Positions 47,129 through 58,984 of a stretch of DNA of 64,000 nucleotides are shown piece by piece. The DNA lies in the NCBI GenBank assembly GCA_025529335.1, contig JAMYHX010000015.1:124001-188000 (forward strand), in the 5' to 3' direction. Positions within the stretch are counted from its first letter, which is position 1; the number at the start of each line of letters is the position of its first letter. The notes under the pieces were generated by a model. It saw only the letters and a list, made by a program, of their open reading frames with translations. It had not been told where the DNA came from and did no database searches. This stretch comes from Rhizopus sp. PT2906. Its lineage: Eukaryota > Mucoromycota > Mucoromycetes > Mucorales > Rhizopodaceae. Made by a program: the position numbers and the translations under genes.

Positions 47129-48583
47129 TTATGTTTCCACATGTCTCAAGCAATTTGAAATATCTCTTGTGTACTGCATGAGGGACCTCTGTTCTGTCTT
47201 TCCAAATACGAAGCCAACGATAAGTGCAATAGTTCCAACTACTGACAACAAAAAGATGAGCAGATATATGATGATCGAACTTATGATAAAATTCGTTTTA
47301 TCTGCTGTTGAATATGTACTCGATAAGACCACTTGAACTATAAAGAGTGCCAAGACAGCAATAAGACAAAACCCAAGCAAGATGAGTAGTCTTTTAGAGG
47401 ATCGTGCTGATCTTGTGATATCAAACTGTATGACGTCCAAGATGTCATGAAAGGTAGATGGCATAAGACGAGTATAATTAGGTAAGGTATGATCTTGATC
47501 GGTATTAAAAGGACTATGGTCCTGGTTGGTACTATTGATAGTAAATAGCGAGTGTACAGCAAAATGGTCAGAGAAACTCCATTGAGTGTTGGGTATGTAT
47601 CCTTCCATCACCACCTTTGATTGTATACACTGCAAGTGAGGTGATGCACTATAAAATATATAATCTAGTCTATCTCCAATGTCTTCTGCAAAAGGATGTT
47701 GTTTCAACACACGCTTTGTCCATGTATTCAGGGGCGAATCACAAGTGATACCAAAGTACTGAATACATTCGGAAGCACTCAACTCATGTCTCTCAAATCG
47801 AGCCTGTGCATCCTTTAAGGTGTCTTCATGCAGCTGCATCCATGAATCTGTCATCAAACCGTGTAGTTCGATAATCTTGTAACAAAGACTGGATGGTATA
47901 CTGTTGAAGTCACCAGTCTGTTTTCATATAAGTAATGATAGTATATATATATATATATATATTGTTTTTACCAGGATAACATGTCGGTTTTGAGCAACAG
48001 AGGCTCTCACTGCATTTGCAATCTGCCAGCATTCGGTTATCCGTTGGGCCTCATAATCATCTTTATCGCCATATGCTGCTTGTAACTATCACAAAAATAA
48101 TCAAACATGTGATTGAATATGACACATATTTACATACATGTGTAGTATAGACATCCACTAGACCTATCTCTGGCACTCTCACACAAACAGAAGCACAGCC
48201 CTTTCCGACATAATAATCACCTTCCAATACACGCAATGGTCTACCTGCCAAAGTAAATCTTGTAAAGTTGGAAGAAAGGATCGGATAGCGCGAGAATATG
48301 GCTAACCCACTACCGAGTGCACCACTATAGAAATACTCTGCATATTTGATCTTGGGGGACACAGTCTGCTTTATGTATTCATAATCTTGCAACATCCACA
48401 CTTCTTGTAATGCAATCACATCATAATCTCCTTCATCTATAGCATGAGCAATGGCACGTAGTCTAAATTGACGTTGCTTTGATACAATATAAAGTCCCCT
48501 TTTGAAAATGAGTGCATTTTACTATAGTTTGCCTTTAGATTTTACCAACAGTTGAGTGATAATACAGAAAGCGACTTTGTCAT
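47129..48583 (-). CDS. ISC1: Neutral sphingomyelinase / inositol phosphosphingolipid phospholipase C (ISC1-like)
   Basis: Membrane phospholipase C that releases ceramide from sphingolipids. Four coding exons: the first gives MTKSLSVLSLNC, joining WGLYIVSKQRQFRLRAIAHA and ALQEVWMLQDYEYIKQTV (Mg-binding Glu of the DNase I-like fold). Then YTTHLQAAYGDKDDYEAQRI rebuilt across an intron, the catalytic TGDFNSIPSSLCYK, GDRLDYIF and the active-site FSDHFAVHS. The C terminus has two transmembrane helices (LLILLGFCLIAVLALFIVQV; IIYLLIFLLSVVGTIALIV), as in yeast Isc1 and animal nSMase2-like proteins. An (AT)n repeat (47940-47962) lies in one intron. All catalytic residues are present, so an active enzyme is expected. 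Confidence 0.9.
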
Positions 48584-48656
48584 TTAATAAATAAAAGGGC
48601 AAAAAAAAGGGGAAATTTATTACTTGTGTTTTATCCTTTTTTCCTTGGGAAAGGGA

Positions 48657-49690
48657 TCAAACATAGGATTGAATGCTCAGTTGCTTTACTTTTTCTATTA
48701 AACCATTTACTGATTCTTGAAGGTTTGTTGTCTCTGAGACGTCAATCAAGGCTAATTTATCAGTAATAGCCGCAATGGTTTCGTTCAGGTCATTCTTTTC
48801 TGATAAAAGTAGACTATCCGATATTCCATAGTTACGAGGTTCTATAAGAGAAGAAGCAAATGATGAATGTTTGTTTGCCAAGTGAGTCACTAACACTTGA
48901 GTGATCTATAATAAAATGAGTCCATGAGCCATCAAACAACAATGAAAGTTTACTTGCCGACAGTAAATCAGTGTATTCTTGCTTTGCACATTCAGAAACC
49001 CATTCTTTATTATCAGTTGATCTCCTATGTTGTAACAAATTATCCATCTTTAGTTTAGCCAATAGTAGTGGTGTGAGACGGAATGGATCTGATGCTGGTA
49101 TATTGGCTCCTATGCATAATAAATATATAAGAAACTCTTTTTTTGAGAGTGCGTAGTTTAGACGTGTTAAACATACCAACCTTCATGTAACAACATCAAG
49201 ACACATTGAGGATTACATGCTAATACCGCTATATATATACATATACGCATATATACCATTATTATCCATTGATAATTACATATACAATGTCTATATGTAT
49301 TTATTTACCCATATGCATAGGTTGTAATCCATCTATATCTCCTACTCCATTATTTACATCTGATCCAGCACGTATCAATAACTGTGCTATCTCTATCGCA
49401 GCCTTAGGATCATCCTTTCGACTACAAGCTATATGTAAAGGCGTTCTCAAATTGCTATCTCTAATGGTATCTGGGTTTAATTGTGGTAAAGCTTCTAGAA
49501 TGTCTTGAACTGTTTAAAGGATTAAAAAAAACTGTCAATACATGCTCTTATTCTATATACCTTCTTGAGGTGATTTCCTTGCACAGGCATCAAGTAAAAT
49601 AGTTTCGATAGCTGTTGCTTGTAATAAATCACGCAGTTTTTCTGTTTGCTCATGTGTTTGGAATGCTGTCTTTTGTATTTTATGTTGCAT
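48657..49690 (-). CDS. Ankyrin-repeat protein
   Basis: About 250 residues over several exons beginning MQHKIQKTAFQTHEQTEKLR. Ankyrin repeats read from the minus strand include LNPDTIRDSNLRTPLHIACS with DPKAAIEIAQLLIRAGSDVN, then VGDIDGLQPMHMG joined to an exon with LACNPQCVLMLLHEG and GANIPASDPFRLTPLLLAKL. A helical tail follows (KEWVSECAKQEYTDLLSAS; NLNETIAAITDKLALIDVSE-like) and the last exon ends KVKQLSIQSYV. One intron includes an AT-rich tract near 49230-49260. The open frame reaches 49768, but the ATG at 49690 is the first without a hydrophobic, promoter-like extension. Function unknown; probably a protein-protein adaptor. Confidence 0.72.
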
Positions 49691-50091
49691 ATTGATTGAT
49701 AAAAAGGAAAAAAAGGAAAAAAAAAGAAACCAAAACAAAAGAGAAATCGATATCGTCACATGAATCACGTGATTAGGTTGAAAATATGCAATTTATCTGC
49801 CATGTATCACATCTCCCCCCTTTAAAGTATTTCTGAATTGTATTGAGAGGAGAAAGAAAATGCGCGGGGGGAGGAAAGGGAGGGATGGGAAGTTGGGGGG
49901 AGAAAAGTCTGCAGTAAATTGATCAATATATACAAGTTACTGTGTTACTTTATTTAAACGGCGAATTCATTCTACAATCCTCGTGTTTCTCTCATTAATT
50001 CACCCTTTAAGTCTTATCCCCACCCCTTTACCCTCCTTTATATATAATATAATATAATAATAGTAAATAATAATAGCAACAATAATAATAA
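49691..50091. promoter_or_regulatory. Divergent promoter region, ankyrin gene / histone-fold-like gene
   Basis: About 400 bp including G-rich sequence (49865-49905) and an ATA/ATT triplet run just before the next start codon. No gene seen. Confidence 0.45.
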
Positions 50092-52811
50092 ATGGCATTA
50101 GGTAAAATGATATAAAGTTAGGCATATGCATAAATATAAATAATAACCCTTACAAGATGAGCACTACATTTGTCAAAGGGCAGCTAATGCCATCATCTCA
50201 GAGATTGGACCTTTTCGAGTTTCGACAGATGCCTTACAAGCTATCAATCAATTTTTGGATGAATTCATTGTACTCTTGGTTGGATGTTCACTTTCGTTGG
50301 ACCTGTCAGAGATAAAATCCACCGTGTTCAGCTTGTTACCTTCCACACTGGGTAAAAATGCTATTGTCGAAGCCGAATTGGAAGTCAAGACATTTACAGA
50401 AACTGAATCTATTGATTATGAATTATATGAACGTATGCGAAAGATTGAAAAAGATAAATTTCCAGTGGATGAAGCTATTCGATTGCTGAGAGAGAAATGC
50501 TTTGAATACTGCACTTTGGCTGATAAAGAAGATCAGCTCTATGTACAAAAATCAATACAAAAGAGATCAAGTCAGAATACAATCATCATTTCTCCTATCG
50601 TTGCTATTTATGTCACAACTGTCATGGAACATATTGCTGAATATTTATTAACTGCAGTTGCCATGTCTGCAGAACATGAAGATACGGACTATGTTAGGGT
50701 AAAAGAGGTTTATTTGGCATTGGTAGACGATATTCAATTGGGAAGTGTATTTAACAAGATGAGTCTGAAGGACAGAATGGAGGTAGATATATATATTTTA
50801 TATATAGATATGTCAACTAATATCTCTTTCTATGGATTAGAAAAGAGCAGGCTTAGCTAATAAACTGAGAAGAGTATCTTATTTACCCACCCCTCCTCTT
50901 ACTGAAAATAATAATAATAACAATCCTAGAAAAAGTTTCCATAGTACAACACATGAAAGTAAGTTTTAGAACATACAACAATTACATAAATTAAAGGACG
51001 TTACACTAGATGAAACAGGTTCAGTGCTAGACTTTGATGATGACATCGACTTGGACTACTTTGACGACAACTTACCCAAAAGTAATCTAAATACGACCAC
51101 AGTCAGCTTCAGTTCGATGCCAAGACCTCATTCAGTCATGTCTCATCATTCAAACACTAGCAGAAAATCAACATTTCATGTATTCAAAAACAATAGAAAC
51201 TCATTCAGTAGCTTCGATCTACCTTCTCGTGCTGAATCACCTGTAGCCTCTATTTACGATCCAGATAATATTCCAAACATGAACTTTGATGATCTCGTAA
51301 AATCAGGTGGAACAGTCAAAGTATCCCTGACGCCGAACCGATTAAGGTCAATTGAAGTCAAAGATCAAACAAAGGATGAGGAACCTTCCCTCACATGGGA
51401 ACGTCGATCCATGTCTTCCCCAAGACTGTCTACTTCTTCCAATCTGTCTCAACAAACGTCTAAAAAATCAAGCAACATTGTCCTTGACCACAAAACCATT
51501 GATGTGCCGAGAATGATTCCCAAGGGACCTGCATCACCCTTGGGCAAAAAGAGTTTTACTGTCAATGATCTCAATCGGTTCGAGAATCCAAGGGAAGCTC
51601 CAAAACCACCTAAATCAGCATCTACTAGTAGTGTACCCGCCTCTGGTACTACTACTACTACTACTACTACTATTACGAGTGTGCCTGCCATCATCGAGGT
51701 TGCTCCTGTAACCAAGAAGCCATTGACGCCTCTTTCTGCCATGTCTGCCAATAACACATCAAGCGGAAAATTAACTCCTCTTCCAAAATTACCCACTCCT
51801 CCTTCATCGCAGACAAAGCCAGTCAGTACGACAACCTTGGCTTCTTCAAGCAGCTCGGATTCCATTTCATCCAGCAATTCTTCTTTACCCAGTCTTACTC
51901 CTGGACCTGTTGTCTCGTCTCCTCATGATGACGAGCACGCCAAGCAGTCTGCGGTGATCAATATCCAAGATAACACAGGCATGATACCAAAATCCACAAG
52001 GTCAAATACCATCAATACCTCAGGCATTGTCATGCGAAGAAGTAGTCTTAGCAGTCGAAAGAGTAGAGAAAGCCTACGACGAAAAAGGTCAATGGAGACT
52101 CAAGAAGCCAAGCCAGCGGATAATAATAGACCAGAAGAATCCCCCGAGACAAAGCAAGTGCAGTTTCTAAATACCGAAGAAGAAAAGAAGAAACATATGC
52201 CGGAAAGGCCTTCGAGTATTGTTGCTAAAAGAGCCTCGATGATTGGCAATATTCGACGACGATCACTTCATGAAAACTATGCAACTGAAAAATACAATCA
52301 TGAGGTCGGTCAAAGAGGGTCAGTAAGTGTATCCATCAAGCAGTGGGACGATATCTTGAAATCGGAAGAACAACCATTGATTCCTCCTGCCGCTCAGCGT
52401 CGTTCCATGCTCAGACAGATGCGTCAACAACAGCTTCAGGAAATGCAGCAGGAAAAAGAAGGAGTGATCAGTAATGCGGTGCTGGACAAGGTCTTAAAGT
52501 TTGAACGTGCCTCTTCGCTGGACGATGGCGCGCATCAGAGAGTTTCAAGTCTGCCCAGAAGAGAACGTTTCCTCTACCTTCAACAGGACCCCTCTGCTAT
52601 CGAACGAAAGTCAACTTCGCTTCGTCCTGGCACCCGTACAAAGGGTATTGATGTTGCTGTTCAGACAGAGCCCATCAAGAAAGAGTCTGTAGAGAAAAGA
52701 GAAGAAGAACAAGGCTTAATTGATGGTGATGAAGAGTGGTTCCTTCAAGACGATGAATGGGATGAGCAAGAAGAGACGGCTATTGTCGAATGGTTGCTTG
52801 GTGAATGCTAA
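50092..52811 (+). CDS. Orphan protein with histone-fold-like N terminus and long disordered tail
   Basis: A 10-nt first coding exon (ATGGCATTAG) joins across a 60-70 nt intron to give MALDEHYICQRAANAIISEI, then FRVSTDALQAINQFLDEFIV, a helix-loop-helix pattern like histone-fold subunits. A helical middle follows (YERMRKIEKDKFPVDEAIRL; VTTVMEHIAEYLLTAVAM; VYLALVDDIQLGSVFN, another histone-fold-like end). The remaining 600 residues are Ser/Thr/Pro-rich and basic-acidic mixed, with a (ACT)n-coded Thr run and a conserved-looking acidic, Trp-containing tail (DEEWFLQDDEWDEQ; IVEWLLGEC). The splice before 51024 can be drawn so that A|TG forms a codon, giving HEMLDFDDDIDL. I do not recognise the family by name. 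Chromatin or transcription role is only a suggestion from the fold-like pattern. Confidence 0.7.
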
Positions 52812-52929
52812 GGGGGGGATTAGAACACTTTATCAATAAATATAAACCAATCACATCCTTCTACATCACTTTTTGAAAGTCATTTATTAAATTTTCAAAC
52901 TTGTCTTTTTCCTCTCTCTCTCTTTATTA

Positions 52930-53615
52930 ATGAGTTCCTTATTATTACCTACTGTCTATCTTGGTGGATGTATCGCTGCCATGAGCGCGTTCTCCTATGT
53001 GTATCGTAGAGCAACCGGTATGTTGAAGATCCTTTTAAGAATGTAAAAACTAATCTACAAAAAGCTACACAAACTGTCGAATCATGGTTTCCTTTGAACA
53101 GACAAAAGGAAGAATATATTGCTTTATTAAATGCTGAGCCTGCAGTTCCAGAATTCCACTTGAGAACAGCTCTCTTACGTCGTGCGATGGAAGCTGTGCG
53201 TCGTCTAGTCCAGATTCAACAAGAAAAACCAGCTTTACAACAACTGATGAAGACAGGTAGCATAGGAGACGAACTTTGGCGCGAATTCAGTGCTGCTGAA
53301 CAAGAAATCACAGCAGAACTCCAGGAAATTGCAATGGAAGCAAATACATTCAAGGAAAACTGGGGACAAACCATATTCTCAACTGCTGCACAGATGCTTG
53401 AACACGAAAAGCAGAAACAACTACAACAGGAAATGAAGGTTATGTTAGAAAAGGAAACAGCTCGTAAGAAGCGTGAAGAAGAAAGGGAAGCAAAAGAGGC
53501 AAAAGAACAGGAAGCAAAGGAACATGAAAGACGTTTAAGAGAAGCAAAGAAAGCTGAAGAAGAATTATTAAAGATGGAAGAACAAGAAAAGAAGGCAGCA
53601 TCCAAGAAGAAATAG
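52930..53615 (+). CDS. SEC66: SEC66/SEC71-like subunit of the post-translational translocation complex
   Basis: Subunit of the SEC62/63 complex that aids post-translational import into the ER. Two exons (52930-53017, 53065-53615) give 212 residues. An apparent frame break is removed by a 47-nt intron with donor GTATGT. The N-terminal helix (LLLPTVYLGGCIAAMSAF) is the membrane anchor. The cytosolic domain has the family core FHLRTALLRRAMEAVRRLVQ, then QQLMKTGSIGDELWREFSAA and NWGQTIFSTAAQM. A highly charged coiled coil with a Lys/Glu/Ala repeat fills the last 60 residues and ends KKAASKKK; this extension is longer than in yeast Sec66. Assignment strong on the core motif. Confidence 0.92.
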
Positions 53616-53889
53616 TTTCTTCCTCCTTATTTTTTCTTTCTTTCTGAATTATATAATAAAACACATGGTCTAAACACATACGCATACTTAAAAGAGGGAG
53701 TTAAAAAACCTTGTGTGTGTATCCCATCGATCGTTCTCTCCCTAAACTTTTTTTTTATTTAACGGTCAAACCAAATAAAGAAAGGGGAGCTTTTGTGGAA
53801 GATAAACTTTGAACTTGTTTATACAACTTTTTATATAAAGCTTGAGAAAAATAACATTCGTCTTATTTCTTTTTCTTCTTTTTTAAACA

Positions 53890-55218
53890 ATGCCAGAAGT
53901 AGTACAGATGGATTTGGGTGTCGTTGGCCCCGATAAACTTGAAATTATCTCTGAATTTATCTCTTTGACATGTATTTCTGTCTTGGCCACTGCTCTGGGT
54001 TCAAAGACATTTGGTGAAAAAATAAAGACACTTAATTATGGTCGTTTCATGGTTATCCTCCTTTATACCCTTTCATGGGCATTTGCTGCTACCTCTGCTG
54101 TGGTTGTATCCACAAATAATAGTAAGGCATGACATAAAGAGGAGAGGGAGGCAAATAATTGACCTTATTCTTTATAGACAACATGGTCTCATGTACCCTC
54201 GGTATGCTCTTGTGTGATATCTTTTACGCTGGTAGTAAAATTGTTATTTATGGTTGGCTAATTGAACGTATTCATCTTGTTACTGCTGTCAAAACATCAC
54301 GATTGAGAACATGTCAATATAGAATTCATCTCTTGATGCTTTGTCCATATGGTATTATTCTTGCATTGATGGTAAAAAAAAAAAAAAAAATCGTCTGTGC
54401 GTTTGATAGTCCTCACACGATATTTTTCTCTCTCCTTAGTTGAGTTACCGAAATATCTATTTAGAACCAGATGGTACGTGTACCATTGGATTACAGTTGA
54501 TTGCTAGTGTCCCATTACTTGTAATGTAAAATATTTCTATATAGCAGTAATAGTTAATTAATGATCTTTTTTTTTTTAAAAAAAAAAAATAGGTTTATGA
54601 CTTTGTAAGTTGATTACATTAAAAAACTCCTAGCTTTTGACTGACTTTTCATTAGTTGCTCAATTTCTACTTGACTTGGCTGTTTATGTCACCCCTTATG
54701 AATGTAGGAATGACGTCAAGGACGAATTGGAAGAAGTCGAGACTATATAAACTAGCTCGACGAACACTTGTCGCATCTATTGTGAGTCTGTTGATTTCAT
54801 TTTTTAATGTGTTGGTCGTAGTGATCACCAAAGGTCACGAGCGTGGTCTGGTTTGTCTAACAATGTGCACTGTGGATGTAACAGTGAATGTTGTCACTGT
54901 GCACTGGGTAACTATGATGCATCTTCCTCCTCCTTGCTATTGTTATTAACTCACCCTATCTGTTAGGTAACCAACAACAACTCTTCTTCCAAAGGACGTG
55001 ATCAAGGCAGAAATAAAACTGTTTACACGGGTGATCATATGTCTGCCGAGCTTACCTTTGAAGCACCTGATCCAGGACATCTTGACAAGCAAGTCAAGTT
55101 CAACTTTGATTCACTTGAAGATACCAAGATACATTCAAGTCAACAAGAAGATGAAGATAGTGTGAAATCTATACAAATGTCACAAACAAGTGCAAAGCCT
55201 TTACAACAACAATACTAA
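53890..55218 (+). CDS. Orphan seven-helix membrane protein
   Basis: Six exons (53890-54121, 54178-54371, 54441-54530, 54593-54604, 54656-54907, 54967-55218) give 343 residues. Seven hydrophobic segments can be marked: EFISLTCISVLATALG, RFMVILLYTLSWAFAATS, MVSCTLGMLLCDIFYAGSKI, IHLLMLCPYGIILALM, IASVPLLVYDFLLNFYLTWL, TLVASIVSLLISFFNVLVVV and LTMCTVDVTVNVVTVHW. The fourth exon is 12 nt and encodes VYDF inside helix 5. A hydrophilic tail of about 80 residues is Ser/Asp/Gln-rich. This resembles a receptor-like layout, but no class A/B or fungal pheromone/nutrient receptor signature is visible, so I call it an orphan. Plasma or organelle membrane location unknown. Confidence 0.72.
54593..54604 (+). 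other. 12-nt micro-exon in orphan seven-helix gene
   Basis: Sequence GTTTATGACTTT lies between AG and GT splice borders. Including it with phase 0 on both sides joins SVPLL to LLNFYLTWLF through VYDF; omitting it leaves the frame unchanged but removes part of helix 5. Confidence 0.65.
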
Positions 55219-55813
55219 TAATAAATACATTATATGTCCCTCCCTTTTCCCTTTTTTTAAAACACATAGATTTACTCCTACACTTTTAATAGTCTCCCTT
55301 TTTTTTTCTGTTTTCTGCTGCTGATAGTTGAATGTAGATTTCATACTTGACAAAAAGAACACTAGAGTCACTCTAATTCATGCATACTTTTAAGGAGAGC
55401 TTTTGTGTTTATATATAAACAATGGTCATTTCAAAATACTTGGTTTTTTATTCTACTTTAGAAAGTCATCTACAATGCATAACCAAGTAGATCAAGTAAC
55501 AAAAATGGAAAGGCAGTGACTGTATCTGTCAATTATGTGAAGAGTATTAGTAAGCAATAGTATCTTTATGTCATAATGAACCATCATCACAGTAAGAGAT
55601 TATATTACTGATTTGGTGTCCTTGTATGTGACAAGAGGAAGGGATTAGATCATTATTATTTAAAATACCAAGTTCTTATCATTCTTTATGCTCAACAAAA
55701 AGAAAAGAAAGAGCACAACTGAGGTTAAAATTGATCAGGGTTTTTCTTGATTTGGATTTAAAGATCTGATTTACACTTTCTTTCTTTTTTTTTTTCTTTT
55801 TCTCTTTTGAGAT
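55219..55813. other. Intergenic, no gene seen
   Basis: About 600 bp, AT-rich, with an extended pyrimidine tract ending just before the bZIP start. Confidence 0.5.
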
Positions 55814-56514
55814 ATGTCTTATATTTCTAATCTAAATCTGCTTTATGCAGATACGCCTACTGAAATAAACGATGACACGTTTCAAGAGGAATTAGCTCTT
55901 TGGGCTAATGCTCAATTCAGTTTTGATACTGCGCCTGGTTCGGCTATCGTTGATGATGAAAAGGCAAAAGAAGAGACACAACTTTTAGAGACATTTAAAG
56001 AGATTGCTCAGCTTGGTAAAAACGTAATTCAAGTCAATGCTTACTCTTGCTCATCTTTTTTTTGTTATGAACAATAGTTCAGCCTTCAACTTCAATTGAT
56101 AATAAAAATAATAACAACAACAACAGCAACAGTGGCAATGGCAACCTGTATTACAACATTGCTCCTGCTCCATCTCAAAACAATATGCCAGCCATTCTTC
56201 CTCGACTTGCGCCAGCTATGCATCCATTGGGCATCAAGCCCATTGATAATGCGATGACTAAAAAGTTGATCAAGACTGAGAAAGAGTCTAAAGAGCCAAT
56301 TAGTGCAGAAGAAGATAAAAGACGAAGAAATACAGCAGCTTCTGCTCGATTCCGTATGAAGAAGAAGCTTAGAGAACAAGCACTTGAGAAGAAAGCAAAA
56401 GAATTGACAGAATATGTTGAACAGCTTGAGAACAAGGTCAAGGATCTTGAAAAGGAAGCCAAATGGTTACGTGCTTTAGTTGTCGAAAAGGACCCTAATC
56501 TTCTGCAAGAATAA
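55814..56514 (+). CDS. bZIP transcription factor, Cys3/MetR- or Gcn4-like class
   Basis: 212 residues in two exons (55814-56015, 56078-56514). The N-terminal acidic part (TEINDDTFQEELALWANAQF; DDEKAKEETQLLETFKEIAQ) resembles an activation region; a run of Asn from AAC repeats follows the intron. The C-terminal bZIP has the basic region EEDKRRRNTAASARFRMKKK (N-x7-R signature) and a leucine zipper with heptads (LREQALEKKAKELTEYVEQL, ENKVKDLEKEAKWLRALV). The NTAASARFR form is common to fungal Cys3/Met28-like and other small bZIP regulators of sulfur or nitrogen metabolism. Specific pathway not decided. Confidence 0.88.
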
Positions 56515-58131
56515 ACGATGTTGTACCAAATTGTATCAAACTCTGTGTAGATTGCGTCATTAATTCTAATTTTTATTTGATTGGATCAGTTCAAGACATA
56601 TATATATTTGTGTCTTTCATACACAATAAAGGTACCAAAACTGAACCCTTGGAAGAGAGAGAAAACTTTGAAAAGGAAAGAAGAAGAGAGGGGATTTGAC
56701 TATATATTGTAGAATGGATGCAATAAAGTTGGGCGCCAAAAAGAGACACAATTACCCGTGCGCATTATCATTTATTATTATTCCTTTACTGACAGAAAAA
56801 GATAATAGACTTTTTTTTTATTAAGTAGAATAATTCTAATATCAAAACCAAATCAATGTTCATGTTTGTCATTCCTTTCTTTGCACAATATCACATTTCC
56901 ATAACATCAATCATGAATATCAGTATGATTGGTTATTATTGACTCCGACCATCTTTATCAGTTTTTGATAAAGATACGACTGATCATTGGATAAAAAGCT
57001 GACTTCTTTTTATGTAAAGCCATTTTGAGTATAGTGTTTTCAACCACTTTTTGGTATCTCTATGGTTCTACATGTAAAGCTTAGACATCCATTTTATGTT
57101 TATTTCACGTTGACATTTGATTTGAAGTATGCGCAACACGATAAAATTGTCAGGGCATATTAATTCTTCTATTTAACAAAGTGTTCTTCAATTTCGATGG
57201 CTTCTACTCCCCTTCTGAACGATACTCTTGTCGGCTCCCCTGTCTATCTTCAGAACCTCATCAGCTCTTCGAGACTCAACTTTACTTCCCCACCTTGCCA
57301 ATTACTTTCTTTCCCACCTACAGGCAGTCAGCCTTGCGCCATCAAAAGCATGGCCCTACGGATGACTTTCGTTTGTTTTTCCTGTTTCTCTCTCTTTTTC
57401 TCTCTTTCTCTGAGAACGCTTACGAATCCTCTGCATGTGTTGTTCAGCAAGATTAACCTTCTGCCTATGGGTTCATCGCATGTTGTACCTAACATCAATA
57501 CTTGCCTGAAACTACATTTTTGTTGGAGGAGGTAGAATCGGTAGACCGATAACTGAAGTACTGGTGGATGGTTTAGCCATCTCTGGTTTTAATGAATGAT
57601 AACAACCTCTATCTTGTGTTTTATTTATCTCTTTTCGTAAATCATAAGCCGACAACCAACAAAAGTAAAGAACTGCATATTAAAGTGAGGCTCAGAGAGT
57701 TTCATAGATGTATGTGCTATTTATGTGTAATGTTGTCAATTCATATTGACCAGACATACTAAGATATATATTTGATAAAGAGAAGAAAATAATACTTGTT
57801 ATTATTGACCATGCTGGCCAGAGCACCAACTGTGAAGACATGAAAAGCTTTTTGAGATAAATGTAAACCAGAAGCTGTAAAAAGAAAAAGAAAACCTATT
57901 ACTGACAAACTGCAAAAATAGCACCTACAGCAGTATTAAAGAAATTGCTATAGACCATATATTATTCAAGAACAAAGCCAGAATGTATACTAGTGGAGAA
58001 CTTTTGAACGATGAGAAAAAATTAAAAGAATTTGAATGTCGAAAAAACCGTTTGCGACGCTCGAAATAGTTTATTAAAATATTCATTTATTATATATAAA
58101 GTCCTTATTAAAGACTCTCCTTAAACGATGC

Positions 58132-58320
58132 TTATTGTTTTTGCTTGCTTTTCTTAAGCAATGTTGGATACAGAAAATATCCAGAATGAGAAAAATTTAC
58201 AAATGGGTATAAGAAAGGTTCTGTGGGATCATCTCTGTAGCAAACATCAAGACCAATTTTTACTATTCCGTTTATAAGATCTATAGCACGAGCCTTGCTG
58301 TATGGTTCACAGTAGAGCAT
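58132..58320 (-). pseudogene. Orphan fragment, 62 codons
   Basis: Minus-strand open frame starting MLYCEPYSKARAIDLINGIV and containing VCYRDDPTEPFLYPFVNFSH before KKSKQKQ. Composition looks coding, but no upstream exon can be joined and no family is recognised. It may be a gene relic or a very short gene. Confidence 0.3.
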
Positions 58321-58495
58321 ACAAATGGCTTAAGGTATAAAGGCGTCTTATTACTTCAACAGATGAAAAACCCGAGAGTAGCTAAATGTCATTTAGCTGA
58401 AATAAAACTTTTTGTTGTCTTCCAAAGAGAAACAAGTTGTCAGAAGAATAGATGTGCAATATAAATTCTACAATAAATCAAACCTTTTTTTTTAG

Positions 58496-58684
58496 TTGCT
58501 CGTACCTAACATTATTATTTTATGTATCTATGCTGACAATCCAATTGGCAAGACCGATGATCCTGGTCAACTTACAGTTAGTATAAGACCCAACTGGGTC
58601 CATCTACAGCAACCGGCAAATGAAATTTATTTTTCGACAAATAGTAACGCTAGCCCCACCTTAATCTCGAATATGGTTCAGTAA
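58496..58684 (+). pseudogene. Orphan exon-like fragment
   Basis: Open stretch without its own ATG, preceded by a T-rich tract ending TTTAG, reading NPIGKTDDPGQLTVSIRPNW then LQQPANEIYFSTNSNASPTL. It looks like a last exon that has lost its gene. Family unknown. Confidence 0.3.
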
Positions 58685-58984
58685 CATCATCCAAAGAAAG
58701 TTTTCTTGGCACGTCTCTTTTCTTTCTCTTGCATTGATCACGAGACCTGTAATAGAATACTTTTCAAAAGTATTATTCCCAATTTGCATTGCTTGACTGA
58801 CCAATGTTTGTAATACACTCTTCGCATTTTAAATTCAGACAAATGGATTTAAAGTGTGAAAACTGTAAACAAAAGGGTGATATTTTTAACAACAGCAACA
58901 ATAAAAAAAATATCCCGAATTTGAATAAAAAGTTGCCATAAATTTCCTGTTCTTCTTTTTCTATTTTTGCACTTGTAGCAAACC

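Larger units (their letters stand above)
56515..58984. other. Gene-poor region with small orphan ORFs
   Basis: About 2.5 kb without a recognised gene. It contains small open stretches: plus strand 57197-57535 (112 codons, MASTPLLNDTLVGSPVYLQN), minus strand 58132-58320 (62 codons, LINGIVKIGLDVCYRDDP), and a plus-strand exon-like piece at 58496-58684 preceded by a T-rich acceptor. None has a clear family or continuous neighbours. AT-rich filler makes up the rest. Confidence 0.5.

Noticed and set aside
51449..51877. 142-codon antisense ORF in the histone-fold-like gene
   Set aside because: Shadow of the Ser/Thr-rich sense coding; composition (valine runs opposite threonine triplets) mirrors the repeat.
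53010..53066. Apparent frameshift in SEC66
   Set aside because: A 47-nt GTATGT...AAAAG intron restores the frame exactly.
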